From Candidatus Dormiibacterota bacterium (GTDB taxonomy: Bacteria; Chloroflexota; Dormibacteria; Aeolococcales; Aeolococcaceae): DNA of 35,756 bases. The translations under genes were made by a program, and so were the position numbers. This document shows, piece after piece, positions 24,160-32,070 of this stretch. The stretch covers positions 1 to 35,756 of the forward strand of contig DASXNK010000142.1 in the NCBI GenBank assembly GCA_036495095.1, read 5' to 3'. Below the pieces are notes generated by a model that saw nothing but the letters and a program-made list of their open reading frames with translations, was not told the origin of the DNA and did no database searches. Numbering within the stretch: the first letter of the stretch is position 1; each line of letters starts with the position of its first letter.

Positions 24160-25263
24160 TCAGCCAGCCGGCCCAACCTGGTTCCCGGTGGCGATCCGAC
24201 GCCGGAGCCCGAGGCTCGCCCGATATCGCGTCGAGCGTCCTCTCCCCTCCTGGACGACCAGACCCGCGTCGAGCAGCCGACGGAAGTCGAGGCTGGCGGT
24301 GATCGGGGAGACTCCCGCCTCCGCGGAATAGCCGGCGCGGTCGAGGTAGCCAGTCAGGGCGCGCTCGAGGGCAATGACGAAGCGGTCGGGCCAGCCGAGG
24401 CTGGCGACGAGCGCCTCGCAGCTCTCCCAGCGTGCCGCCGCCGCCTCGATCTCGCGCAGCCGTCGCTCCGCCTGCTCGAGATGTGCGGCGACGCAGAACC
24501 GGACCCAGCCGGTGGCGTCGCGGCTGGGGTTGTACCGCGGCCCCTGCGCCCCCTGGAGCGCGGTGTAGTAGGCGTCGGTGCGCTCGCCGAGGTACTCCTC
24601 GATCGATGCGAACTCGGGCGCCACCAGTCCGTCCCGGGCGAGAACGAGCGACTGGACGATGCGGGCCAGACGTCCGTTGCCGTCCTGGAAGGGATGGACG
24701 GACACCACGTGGAGGTGCGCCATCGCCGCGCGGACGATGGGATGGGCCGCCTCTGCCTCTGCGCCACTCAGCCACCCGATCACCTCCTCCATGAGCCCGG
24801 GCACCTCCTCTGCGTCAGGAGCCCTGTACGCAATGGACCCGTCTCGGTGGGTGACGCTGACCGGCCCCCGCCTCCAGCGCCCCGGGCGCACCTCCGGCTG
24901 GAAGTGACAGACCTCGAAGTGAAGGTCGAGGATCACACGGGTCGACCACTCGAAGCCCGGGTCCTCTCCCATCGCGGAGACATGGTCCATCGCATGGCCG
25001 TAGCAGGCGACGGCCAGCCGGCTCGTCTCATCGGCATTCGGCACCACCTCACGGCTGATGAGAGCCGCGGCGTCCTCCAGCGGCACGCGATATCCCTCGA
25101 TCGACGTCGAGCTGTCGACCGCCCGGGCCATGACGAGGCGCCGGAGACCTCCCATCCACCGCAGCGGCTGCCGGGTGCCCACATGGAGACGCTCCCGCAG
25201 GACGTCGAGCCGGGCCAGGTCGCGCTGGATCGTTCGCGGCAGAGCCGGCAGCCGATGGATCAT
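24160..25263 (-). CDS. Fic-domain protein (class II, N-terminal inhibitory helix) with C-terminal winged helix
   Basis: A 367-residue Fic protein, a family that transfers AMP or related groups from nucleotides to protein hydroxyls. The active motif HPFQDGNGRLAR (190-201) is complete. The inhibitory helix motif (S/T)xxxE(G/N) is at the N-terminus as Ser52...Glu56-Gly57 (STSIEG), which makes it class II and self-inhibited. The last ~75 residues look like a winged helix (GVSPITASLDFRRLLDAGLVV...GRSTRYR), so the protein may also bind DNA, perhaps its own promoter. No antitoxin partner is next to it, consistent with inhibition in cis. The ATG lies six bases after a perfect TATAAT, with no room for a ribosome site, so the message is probably leaderless. 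A housekeeping or toxin role cannot be told apart here. Confidence 0.92.
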   Translation of the reverse strand: MIHRLPALPRTIQRDLARLDVLRERLHVGTRQPLRWMGGLRRLVMARAVDSSTSIEGYRVPLEDAAALISREVVPNADETSRLAVACYGHAMDHVSAMGEDPGFEWSTRVILDLHFEVCHFQPEVRPGRWRRGPVSVTHRDGSIAYRAPDAEEVPGLMEEVIGWLSGAEAEAAHPIVRAAMAHLHVVSVHPFQDGNGRLARIVQSLVLARDGLVAPEFASIEEYLGERTDAYYTALQGAQGPRYNPSRDATGWVRFCVAAHLEQAERRLREIEAAAARWESCEALVASLGWPDRFVIALERALTGYLDRAGYSAEAGVSPITASLDFRRLLDAGLVVQEGRGRSTRYRASLGLRRRIATGNQVGPAG

Positions 25264-25267
25264 TATG

Positions 25268-25291
25268 CGATTATACGATTGTTCGATATTT
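25268..25291 (-). promoter_or_regulatory. Leaderless promoter and 8-bp direct repeats of the Fic gene
   Basis: On the minus strand a perfect -10 TATAAT (25275-25270) ends six bases before the ATG, so transcription should begin at or next to the start codon. No good -35 is visible. Read on the plus strand, the same bases form three direct repeats of period 8: CGATTATA (25268), CGATTGTT (25276) and CGATATTT (25284). This AT-rich patch stands out strongly from its surroundings and may be an operator. Confidence 0.6.
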
Positions 25292-25354
25292 GGCCGACCG
25301 TGCTGGCGATCTGCCGGCCGCCGCCGCCCTGCCGCCGGCTGCTGAGGTCCGGCT

Positions 25355-25975
25355 CTAGATCAGTCCGCGCCGCGAGGCGACCACCACGGTCTCGACGCGG
25401 TTGCGGGTCTGCAGCTTCTCCTGGGCGGAGCGGACGTACGTCTTCACGGTCTGCTCGCCGATGCCGAGCTCGCCGGCGATCTCGCTGTTGCTGAGGCCGC
25501 GCGCCACCAGCTTGATCACCTGGGTCTCGCGGGGCGAGAGCAGGCTGCTGCCGCCGCGTGGCACCACCAGCTCGCTGACCACCTTGGGATCGAAGACCTG
25601 GCCGCCGCGGGCGATGCGGAGCACGGCGTGGACGAGGTCGTAGCGCTCCACGTCCTTGAGCAGGTAGCCCTGCGCCCCCAGCGACATGTAGTCGCGGGCC
25701 ATCCCGGTCTCGAGGAAGGCGCTGAGCACCACGATCCGCACCTCGGGGGCGCTCTGGCGCAGCGCGACGCAGACGTCGAGCCCGCTGATCCCCGGCAGCC
25801 GCGAGTCGAGCACGAGAATGTCCGGGTGGAGCGCGGGCACCTCCTGGACGGCCGCCTCACCGGTGCCCCACTCCCCCACCACCTCGATGCGGGGGTCCTC
25901 GGTGAGCACCCGGCGGATGCCCTCGCGGACCAGCTCGTGGTCGTCGACGATGCCGACGCGGATGGTCTCAGCCAC
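25355..25975 (-). CDS. NarL/LuxR-family response regulator
   Basis: A 206-residue two-domain regulator. The receiver domain (1-120) has the acidic pocket DDH (11-13), phospho-acceptor Asp57 in LVLDSRL, a Ser in the VLSAF switch position and Lys in YLLKD. The LuxR-type helix-turn-helix follows (about 143-205: LSPRETQVIKLVARGLSNSEIAGELGIGEQTVKTYVRSAQEKL). The GTG start lies inside the end of the histidine kinase gene (8-base overlap, GTGGCTGA), so the two are translationally coupled and are surely partners. It should bind DNA when phosphorylated. Possible targets are the divergent hydrolase promoter or its own. Confidence 0.95.
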   Translation of the reverse strand: MAETIRVGIVDDHELVREGIRRVLTEDPRIEVVGEWGTGEAAVQEVPALHPDILVLDSRLPGISGLDVCVALRQSAPEVRIVVLSAFLETGMARDYMSLGAQGYLLKDVERYDLVHAVLRIARGGQVFDPKVVSELVVPRGGSSLLSPRETQVIKLVARGLSNSEIAGELGIGEQTVKTYVRSAQEKLQTRNRVETVVVASRRGLI

Positions 25976-28568
25976 CGCCGACCCTCACCGCGGGCTGGAG
26001 CGGGATGTCGCCGCGCAGGGCGAAGCCGCCGTCCTCGAGCGGGCCTGCCTGGAGCCCGCCGCCGAGCAGCTCGAGGCGCTGGCGGATGAGCCGCAGCCCG
26101 AGCGACGGGCCGTCGTCGACGCCCCCCTGGCGGCTGCCGGCGCCGTCGTCCTCGAGGGTCACCGAGACCTCGCGGACCCCGTAGTTGACGCGGAGGATGG
26201 CGTGGCGCGCCCCGGAGTGCTTCAGCACGTTCTGCACGCCCTCGCGGGCGAGCTCGACGAGGGCGCGGCGGGCCCCCTCGGGCAGGGCGTGCTCGTCGCC
26301 GAGCACCACCATCTCCGCGCTGACGCCGGCGTCGCGCAGGCGCTGGACGTGGGGGAGCATGTCGTCGACCACCCGTGCCGACGAGCGCGAGAGGCTGGTG
26401 GTGGCGCTGATGGCGCGGCGCAGCTCGCTGGTCGCCGACGAGGCCAGCAGGCGGATCTCGTCGACCTGGCCGCGCAGGGTGGCGTCGCCGTTCATCGTGG
26501 TGCTGGCGTGGCGGGCGAGCAGGCCGACCCGGTAGAGCTGCTGGGCGACGGTGTCATGGAGCTCCTCGGCCAGCCGGAGGCGTTCTCGCTGCACGTCGAG
26601 CATCCGCTCGCGCAGCTCCAGGGACGCGTTGACCATCGCCGCGGTGGTGAGCTGCACCAGGGTGGCCAGCCAGGTGCGGCTCTCGTCGTCGATGTCGGAG
26701 ACCTCGGCGACGAACGCCTCGACGCTCTCGAGCGCGCTGTCGCCACTGATCTCGATGGTATCCCAGAGCATCGAGCCGCCACCCGCGATCCGCATCTCGT
26801 CACCGTGGTCCCAGACCAGGGTGGTGCCGTCCTCGGACACGGTCATCAGGCGCGCGGCGGCGAGCGATCCGGAGCTCGCGGAGATCGCGCCGCCGGCCCC
26901 GACCAGGGCGGCGCCGCGCACCGCGTCGAGGTTGAGGGCGACCTCGACCGCAACCTGGCGCACCGCGTCGGGGCCGTGCGCCGCGAGCAGCCGCTGGCCG
27001 CCCTCGAGGAGCATCCGGAGCCGGTCGGCGAGCACCCGCACCGACTCCAGCAGCCCGACGTTGGTGCGCACCTCCTGGGCGCTGCGGCTGGCCGCGTCGG
27101 CCACCTCCTCGTACAGCGAGATGGTCCGCAGCAGGATGGCGCCGGCGCGGGAGGCGAGGGTGAGGAAGGTGCGGTCGCGGGGCGGCAGGATCGCCGGCAG
27201 CTGCCAGAGCAGGGTGGCGCAGTGGTCGCCGAGGACGACGCTGGTGGCGGCGACACCCCCGCGGATGAAGAGCTCACCCTGGGGCTGGCCACCGGCGGCG
27301 GCGGGCAGCTCGGGCACGACCCCGCCCAGCGCCCCCTCATCGAGCCGGCGCACCCCGTGGCGGTCGACCTCGAGGACGCTGGTGCCCTGCTGGCCCTGCT
27401 GCACCAGCCGCAGCGTGCCCACCGCGATGCCCTGGGCGACGCCGCGATGGAGGGCGGTGAGCACCGACTCGACGGTGGGCTGGCGGAGGCCGTCCCAGAG
27501 GATCTGGTTGATGGCGTCCAGCTCCTCGATGCGCTGCTGCTGCTCCTCGCTGCGCTGCAGCTTGGAGAGGCCCACCGCCAGCGACCGGGCGGCGTCGGGG
27601 AGCACGTCGGTGAGCCGCCGCGAGATCCGCGCCGTCCCGGTCTCGACGAGGATCACGCCGGTGCACTCGTCGGCGTTCCAGAGGGCGATGCCCAGCCAGC
27701 TGAGGCCGTCGTCGAAGGTGCCGGCCTGGTAGCCGCCGGCGCTGTTCCGCACCGCGAAGGCGGTGGTCAGCACCGTGTTCGGCCGCGCCGAGGACGCCCC
27801 CGGGCCGCCCGAGGCGAGCAGCTCCAGCCGGTCCTCCGGCACCACCCGCACCAGGTGGACGGCGGCGGCGCCCATGCGCATCGCCAGCCGCATCAGGGTG
27901 ACCCGCAGGTGGTCGGGCTGGGTGTCGTCGGAGAGGATCGAGGCGGTGACCGTGCGCACGCTGTCGAGCAGGTCGGCGCGGCTCTCGGCGGCGGAGCGCA
28001 CCGTGGTGAGCACCGAGACCACAGTCCCGCAGATCACGAAATAGCCGAGCCGCCAGCCCAGGGTCTGGAATGCCGCGGCGCCGTGGAGGCTGCCCGCCGC
28101 CCAGCACCCGAGGGTGTAGATGAGCGCGTAGAAGCAGGGGATGCCGGCGGTCAGCGAGCCGCCGTAGCGCAGCGCCACGCTGGCGATGGCGGGGAAGAAG
28201 ACCAGGTAGATCTCGCTGTCGAGGCCGCCGGTCTGGGCGACCATGGCGGTGATGCAGAGCGGGTCGACGACGGTGGCCACGGCGGGGACGAGCGCGCGGG
28301 TCCGGGGCAGCCGCAGCCCCACCGCCATCGCCAGCGGGTAGACGAGGAGGACGGCCTCGTCGATCGCCAGCCGCGTCCCCCGGCCGGTGCCGGGGATGCC
28401 GGGGAGGACGGCGTAGACCACCAGGCTGAGCACGCAGGCGAGGCGGATCCAGTTGACGGCGCCCTCGACGGACTCCTGGACCGTCCTCGAGCCGGCGGTC
28501 GAATCCCGCGCCGAAGCGGCACCCCCCCGCCCTGAGTGCGCCGGTGGGCCCGGGAACGGCTCCCTCAT
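25968..28568 (-). CDS. Membrane sensor histidine kinase with six helices, GAF-like region and HisKA_3
   Basis: An 866-residue kinase. Residues about 40-190 contain six hydrophobic helices with short loops, a membrane-embedded sensor. Residues about 200-650 hold two regions with GAF-like alternation, recognised by pattern only. The H-box is RLAEELHDTVAQQL with His671, the N-box ELAREGVQNVLKHSG has Asn780, and the G1 box is DDGAG near 808. All catalytic features are intact. It partners the overlapping response regulator. The ATG at 28568 has no ribosome site but follows TACTCT by seven bases, so a leaderless start is plausible. A start at 28715 would lie inside the divergent gene. The signal is unknown; membrane or lipid stress is a guess. 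Confidence 0.88.
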   Translation of the reverse strand: MREPFPGPPAHSGRGGAASARDSTAGSRTVQESVEGAVNWIRLACVLSLVVYAVLPGIPGTGRGTRLAIDEAVLLVYPLAMAVGLRLPRTRALVPAVATVVDPLCITAMVAQTGGLDSEIYLVFFPAIASVALRYGGSLTAGIPCFYALIYTLGCWAAGSLHGAAAFQTLGWRLGYFVICGTVVSVLTTVRSAAESRADLLDSVRTVTASILSDDTQPDHLRVTLMRLAMRMGAAAVHLVRVVPEDRLELLASGGPGASSARPNTVLTTAFAVRNSAGGYQAGTFDDGLSWLGIALWNADECTGVILVETGTARISRRLTDVLPDAARSLAVGLSKLQRSEEQQQRIEELDAINQILWDGLRQPTVESVLTALHRGVAQGIAVGTLRLVQQGQQGTSVLEVDRHGVRRLDEGALGGVVPELPAAAGGQPQGELFIRGGVAATSVVLGDHCATLLWQLPAILPPRDRTFLTLASRAGAILLRTISLYEEVADAASRSAQEVRTNVGLLESVRVLADRLRMLLEGGQRLLAAHGPDAVRQVAVEVALNLDAVRGAALVGAGGAISASSGSLAAARLMTVSEDGTTLVWDHGDEMRIAGGGSMLWDTIEISGDSALESVEAFVAEVSDIDDESRTWLATLVQLTTAAMVNASLELRERMLDVQRERLRLAEELHDTVAQQLYRVGLLARHASTTMNGDATLRGQVDEIRLLASSATSELRRAISATTSLSRSSARVVDDMLPHVQRLRDAGVSAEMVVLGDEHALPEGARRALVELAREGVQNVLKHSGARHAILRVNYGVREVSVTLEDDGAGSRQGGVDDGPSLGLRLIRQRLELLGGGLQAGPLEDGGFALRGDIPLQPAVRVGGG

Positions 28569-28614
28569 TGGAGAGAGAGTACGCCCCGAACGCACTATTC
28601 GGTGAACACCCGTT

Positions 28615-28630
28615 TCCGTCCGGCGACGGA
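28615..28630. promoter_or_regulatory. Perfect dyad upstream of the PHA-depolymerase-like gene
   Basis: TCCGTC and GACGGA flank CGGC, a perfect 6-bp inverted repeat. It overlaps the expected -35 position of the plus-strand promoter whose -10 is TATCCT (28649-28654), and lies between the divergent kinase and hydrolase genes. It is a candidate operator for the regulator at 25355-25975. Confidence 0.4.
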
Positions 28631-28648
28631 CGGCGCGTTGTGGGGCGG

Positions 28649-28661
28649 TATCCTGCCATTG
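28649..28661 (+). promoter_or_regulatory. Leaderless -10 element of the hydrolase gene
   Basis: TATCCT (28649-28654) ends six bases before the GTG at 28661, the spacing that puts the transcription start on the start codon. No clear -35 is seen. It supports the GTG as the true start. Confidence 0.5.
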
Positions 28662-29539
28662 TGGCCGACAGCTGCGAGAACCCCACAAAGCGCACAGACG
28701 GTGCAGCGCAGCCACTGCGGCGCGACCCCGGCCACCCCAGCCGCCGCACCGGCCTGGTCCGCGTCGACGGCCTCGACCTGCGGGTCGCGGTGGAGGGCGA
28801 GGGGCCGCCGCTGCTGCTGATCAACGGGATCGGCGCCAACATCGAGATGTGGGCCCCCTTCGTCGCCCAGCTGCGCGACCGCCAGGTCATCCTCTTCGAC
28901 GCCCCGGGCACCGGGTACTCCTCGCGGACCCGCCAGCCGGTGCGGATGCGGCGGCTCAGCCGGATCGTCACCGGCCTGCTCGACCACCTCGGCCACCAGC
29001 GGGTCGACGTGCTCGGCTACTCCTTCGGCGGCGCCCTCGCCCAGCAGCTCGCCCACCAGTCGCCGGAGCGGGTCCGCCGCCTGGTGCTCGCCGGCACGAT
29101 GTGCGGCATCGGGGTGCCCGCCAACCCCCTGGTGCTGGCGCTGATGGCCACCCCCCTGCGCTACTACTCGCGCACCCACCTCGAGCGGATCTCGCCGCGG
29201 ATCTACGGGGGGCGCAGCCGCCGCGAGCCCGAGGTGCTCCGCCGCCACCTGGCGGCCCGGTTGACCCGGCCGCCGAGCATGCTCGGCTACCAGTGGCAGC
29301 TCTACGCCCTGGCGGGGTGGTCGAGCCTGCTCTGGCTCCACCGCCTCGAGCAGCCGACCCTGGTGCTCCACGGCGAGAAGGACCCGATCGTGCCGCTGGT
29401 CAACTCCCGGCTGATGGCCAGCCGCATCCCGAGGGCCCGGCTCCACGTGCTGCCCGCGGCCGGGCACCTCTTCCTCATCGACCAGCCCGAGGAGCCCGCG
29501 GCGATGGTGATGGACTTCCTCGACCGCGACGCCGCCTGA
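28661..29539 (+). CDS. phaZ: Alpha/beta hydrolase resembling intracellular mcl-PHA depolymerase (PhaZ)
   Basis: A 292-residue alpha/beta hydrolase. The oxyanion segment is LLINGIGANIEMW, the nucleophile Ser lies in GYSFGG, the acid is Asp in GEKDPIVP and the base is His in AAGHLFLID. The run of motifs FDAPGTGYSS, GGALAQQLAH, RISPRIYGG, MLGYQWQLYA, GWSSLLWLH and INSRLMASRIP-like matches, by memory, the medium-chain-length polyhydroxyalkanoate depolymerase of pseudomonads closely and in order. It would release 3-hydroxy acids from intracellular storage granules. The GTG start follows a leaderless -10; an upstream ATG at 28544 would overlap the divergent kinase. A small phasin-like protein follows after 17 bases. 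No PHA synthase is in the window, so a general esterase is the alternative. Confidence 0.8.
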   Translation: MADSCENPTKRTDGAAQPLRRDPGHPSRRTGLVRVDGLDLRVAVEGEGPPLLLINGIGANIEMWAPFVAQLRDRQVILFDAPGTGYSSRTRQPVRMRRLSRIVTGLLDHLGHQRVDVLGYSFGGALAQQLAHQSPERVRRLVLAGTMCGIGVPANPLVLALMATPLRYYSRTHLERISPRIYGGRSRREPEVLRRHLAARLTRPPSMLGYQWQLYALAGWSSLLWLHRLEQPTLVLHGEKDPIVPLVNSRLMASRIPRARLHVLPAAGHLFLIDQPEEPAAMVMDFLDRDAA

Positions 29540-29556
29540 TCAGGAGAGACACCCGA

Positions 29557-29829
29557 ATGTTCGACGAGGACGAGCTGCTCAGCCGGATCGAGGACGGCGT
29601 CCTGTCCCTGGTGCGGCTGGTGCACGAGGCCAACCTGAGCGTGCTCGGCGCCATCGGCGACAGCCTGCCGACGCCGCCGTGGGTCGACATCGTGCCCGCG
29701 GCGCCCCGGCTGCTCGACCACGGCTTCCGCTTCGCCTCCCGGCTGCTCGACCTCCAGCGCCACTACAGCCTCGAGTACCTGGCGCTGCTCGGTGGTCCCG
29801 ACCCGGGCGAGACCGGCTCCGCGGCCTGA
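29557..29829 (+). CDS. Small helical protein, possibly phasin-like
   Basis: A 90-residue protein co-transcribed with the PhaZ-like gene, 17 bases downstream and with an AGGAGA ribosome site. No signal or membrane helix. An acidic N-terminal amphipathic helix (FDEDELLSRIEDGVLSLVRLVHEANLSVL) and a second one (ALRLLDHGFRFASRLLDLQRHYSLEYLALL-like) flank a Pro-rich turn. The closing FASRLLDLQRHYSLEYL recalls the end of granule-bound phasins, which coat PHA granules. This is inference from position and amphipathic character; phasins are usually longer. No other family recognised. Confidence 0.65.
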   Translation: MFDEDELLSRIEDGVLSLVRLVHEANLSVLGAIGDSLPTPPWVDIVPAAPRLLDHGFRFASRLLDLQRHYSLEYLALLGGPDPGETGSAA

Positions 29830-29839
29830 GCTCCTGCCC

Positions 29840-30361
29840 TCAGCCCCCGGCGGGGCCGAATTCGAGGCGGTAGCGCACCGTGGGAACGCCGGCGATGCCC
29901 TCGCACTCGTCGCGGCGGGCGCCGTCGGCGGAGAGCCCCGCCACCTCGTAGAAGCGGCGGGCGCGCTCGGCGCTCTCCAGGACCCAGAGCGTCACCACCT
30001 CGGAACCGCGGCCGCGGAGGTCGGCGAGCGCCCTGGAGAAGAGGCTGTTGCCGACCCCGAAGCCGATCAGGTCGGGCTCGACGTAGAGCGCGTAGACCTC
30101 GTCGCGGCCCTCGGGGGCGTCGGCGTCACGCGAGGGGCCGGTGTGGCAGTAGCCGACGATCTTGCCGCCGGCGAAGGCCACCCAGAGCCGCTCCTCGCCG
30201 CGCTCGCCGCGGGCGATCGCCTGCCACTCCTCCTCGTCGAGGGGCATCTCGTGGAGCACCGCGTCGGGGAGCGTCCCCCGGTAGGCCGCCTGCCAGGCGC
30301 GGCTGCGCAGCGCACCGATCGCCCAGCCCTCGTTCTCGACGGCGGGCCTGACCTCGACCAC
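29840..30361 (-). CDS. GNAT-family N-acetyltransferase
   Basis: A 173-residue acetyltransferase of the GNAT fold, which transfers an acetyl group from acetyl-CoA to an amine. The N-terminal EVRPAVENEGWAIGALRSRAWQAAYRG is the common start of this subgroup; WVAFAGGKIVGYCHTG is the central strand, and EVYALYVEPDLIGFGVGNSLFSRAL includes the acetyl-CoA loop, here GFGVG for the usual Q/RxxGxG/A. The end has LWVLESAERARRFYEVAGL. The GTG at 30361 was chosen because it has AGAGGAGGAG eight bases upstream. TATAGT (30412-30407) on the same strand may be its -10. The substrate is unknown. It converges on the phasin-like gene with a 10-base gap. Confidence 0.88.
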   Translation of the reverse strand: MVEVRPAVENEGWAIGALRSRAWQAAYRGTLPDAVLHEMPLDEEEWQAIARGERGEERLWVAFAGGKIVGYCHTGPSRDADAPEGRDEVYALYVEPDLIGFGVGNSLFSRALADLRGRGSEVVTLWVLESAERARRFYEVAGLSADGARRDECEGIAGVPTVRYRLEFGPAGG

Positions 30362-30442
30362 GGCGGGCTCCTCCTCTGCTGGGACGGACACGGCGGCGGG
30401 CAGCGGACTATAGCGGAGCGCTCCCCCCGGCGCGGTGCCGGG

Positions 30443-30455
30443 TACCCTCGGCCGG
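30443..30455 (+). promoter_or_regulatory. Leaderless -10 element of the BNR lipoprotein gene
   Basis: TACCCT (30443-30448) ends six bases before the GTG at 30455, the spacing seen at the hydrolase and Fic genes. No clear -35. Confidence 0.4.
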
Positions 30456-31441
30456 TGCGCCCTCCCCGCCCCCGCGCCGCGCTGGTGGCCGCCGCCCTCC
30501 TGGCGGCCGGCTGCGGCGGCGCCACCGCCACCCCGCCGCCGGTCCAGGACCACGTCCACGCCGCGGTCCCCGGCGCCCGGCCCGGCGAGATCCTCCTCGG
30601 CACCCACTACGGGCTGCGCATCTCCGAGGACGGGGGCCGGACCTGGCCGGCGGCCGGCGACCTCGCCCACGCCCAGATCCGCCTGCTCACCGCCACCGGC
30701 GGCGGCTTCGTCGCCGTCACCGGGACCGACGGGGGTGCCGCGCAGACCCTCTTCTCCGCCGACGGGCGGCGCTGGCAGCCGGCCACCGGGATGCCCTCCG
30801 GTCGCCCGGTCGCCGCGCTCGTCGCCGGCGCGGCGCCGGGGACGGCCTGGGCCGAGGTCACCGGCACCGGCGTGGTCGGCAGCGACGACGGCGGCCGGAG
30901 CTGGCATGCGGTGCTGCCCACGCCGCTGACCATCAACGACCTCGCCGCCGGGGTCGACGGGCCCGACCTCCTCGCCTACGCCTCGAGCGCGGGGGTCTTC
31001 CTCGCCCGGGGCGCCCAGCTGGTGCCGGTCTTCGACGCCGCGGTGCTCGACGGCGACGTGCAGACGGTCCAGCGCTGGGCGGCCTGCCCCCGCTGCCTGG
31101 TGGCCAGCCTGCCCGGCGCGGTCGCCACCAGCGCCGACGGCGGCCGCCACTGGAGCTCGCACCCCACCCGCCTGCCCTTCACCGCGGTGCAGTCGTGGGC
31201 GGGGGGCGGGCCGGCCCTGCTCGGCCTGGTGCCCGCCCCCGCCACGGCCGATCACGGCGTCTACCTCTCCACCGACGCCGCCGCCACCTGGACCAGGGTG
31301 GTGGACGCCCCGCTGGTCGACCGCCTCCTCCTCCCCACCGCGGCGGACGCGCCGCTGCTCGCCTTCCGCTGGGGGATCGCGGTGTACCGGAGCACCGACG
31401 CCGGCCGGACCTGGACGGCCGAGGGCCCGCTGCACGGCTGA
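30455..31441 (+). CDS. BNR/Asp-box beta-propeller lipoprotein
   Basis: A 328-residue exported lipoprotein. The signal sequence ends in LAAGC (Cys20). The mature part has at least five Asp-box turns (S-x-D-x-G-x-x-W): SEDGGRTW, SADGRRW, SDDGGRSW, SADGGRHW and STDAGRTW, with a degenerate STDAAATW. These mark a sialidase-like or YCF48-like beta propeller with about six blades. Sialidase catalytic Arg residues are not obvious, so it is more likely a scaffold or binding protein than an enzyme. Two Cys in ACPRCL may form a disulphide. The GTG start rests on the lipobox position and the -10 spacing. It is 52 bases before the next secreted protein. Confidence 0.85.
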   Translation: MRPPRPRAALVAAALLAAGCGGATATPPPVQDHVHAAVPGARPGEILLGTHYGLRISEDGGRTWPAAGDLAHAQIRLLTATGGGFVAVTGTDGGAAQTLFSADGRRWQPATGMPSGRPVAALVAGAAPGTAWAEVTGTGVVGSDDGGRSWHAVLPTPLTINDLAAGVDGPDLLAYASSAGVFLARGAQLVPVFDAAVLDGDVQTVQRWAACPRCLVASLPGAVATSADGGRHWSSHPTRLPFTAVQSWAGGGPALLGLVPAPATADHGVYLSTDAAATWTRVVDAPLVDRLLLPTAADAPLLAFRWGIAVYRSTDAGRTWTAEGPLHG

Positions 31442-31458
31442 CCGGCGGCGCCGGCGGT

Positions 31459-31494
31459 TTGACTCCCCCCGGCGCGGCGGCCACACTCGCCGGA
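31459..31494 (+). promoter_or_regulatory. Promoter of the secreted protein gene at 31494
   Basis: TTGACT (31459-31464), a 17-base spacer, CACACT (31482-31487) and then six bases to the ATG at 31494. The -35 matches five of six bases and the spacing is ideal. The transcript would begin at the start codon. This is the best-formed promoter of its kind in the window. Confidence 0.55.
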
Positions 31495-32015
31495 TGAGGC
31501 GGCTGCGCCTGCTGCTGATCGGGGCCTTGCTGCTCTCCCCCCTCCTCGTGGTCTCGGCGCCCGCCACCCACGCCCAGGGCGGCGCCGTCTGCACCTTCGC
31601 GGCGAACTTCCGGGTGCTGCCCGGGTTCTCGACGGTGCCGAGCCGGGGGACGTTCAGCACCGGAGGCGAGACCGGGACCATCGACTGCGTGGGGGCGGTG
31701 TTCGGAGTGCCGGTGGTCGGTGCCGGCACCTTCGGGTTCGAGGGCGAGTACGGCACCGGCGCCTCGGGCGGCGACACCTGCTCTGACGGCGCCGGGCGCG
31801 GGACCTACTCGCTGCACCTGCCCACCCCCTTCGGGGTGGTCCACGAGAGGGGCACCTTCACCGAGGTGTTCGCGGGCAACGCCGGCCAGTTCACCGGCTC
31901 GGGCCCGGTGATGACGATCACCTGCGTCTACCAGTTCCGCCCCACCGAGGGCGACTGCGTCACCACCCCGGCGCGGGCGGAGACCCTCACCGGCCAGGGG
32001 GCGATCGTCGCCTGA
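31494..32015 (+). CDS. Secreted protein of unknown function with conserved-looking cysteines
   Basis: A 173-residue exported protein that I do not recognise. The signal peptide covers residues 1-28 (cleavage after THAQG or AHA-like). The mature part is rich in Gly, Thr and Phe with regular beta-strand alternation and five Cys (CTFAANF, IDCVGA, GDTCSDG, ITCVYQ, GDCVTT), suggesting a disulphide-bonded beta barrel or sandwich. It lies 52 bases after the BNR lipoprotein but has its own promoter. Its role is probably outside the membrane. Confidence 0.75.
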   Translation: MRRLRLLLIGALLLSPLLVVSAPATHAQGGAVCTFAANFRVLPGFSTVPSRGTFSTGGETGTIDCVGAVFGVPVVGAGTFGFEGEYGTGASGGDTCSDGAGRGTYSLHLPTPFGVVHERGTFTEVFAGNAGQFTGSGPVMTITCVYQFRPTEGDCVTTPARAETLTGQGAIVA

Positions 32016-32070
32016 CCGCCTCCCGGGCACAATCGGGCTCCTCAACAGGCCCGAACCCGAGGACGAGCCC

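Noticed and set aside
25818-28535. 905-codon plus-strand open frame
   Set aside because: Antisense of the membrane histidine kinase; composition typical of a shadow frame.
28569-28715. Longer N-terminus for the membrane histidine kinase (ATG at 28715)
   Set aside because: It would overlap the divergent hydrolase gene and its promoter; the added residues have no membrane or sensor character.
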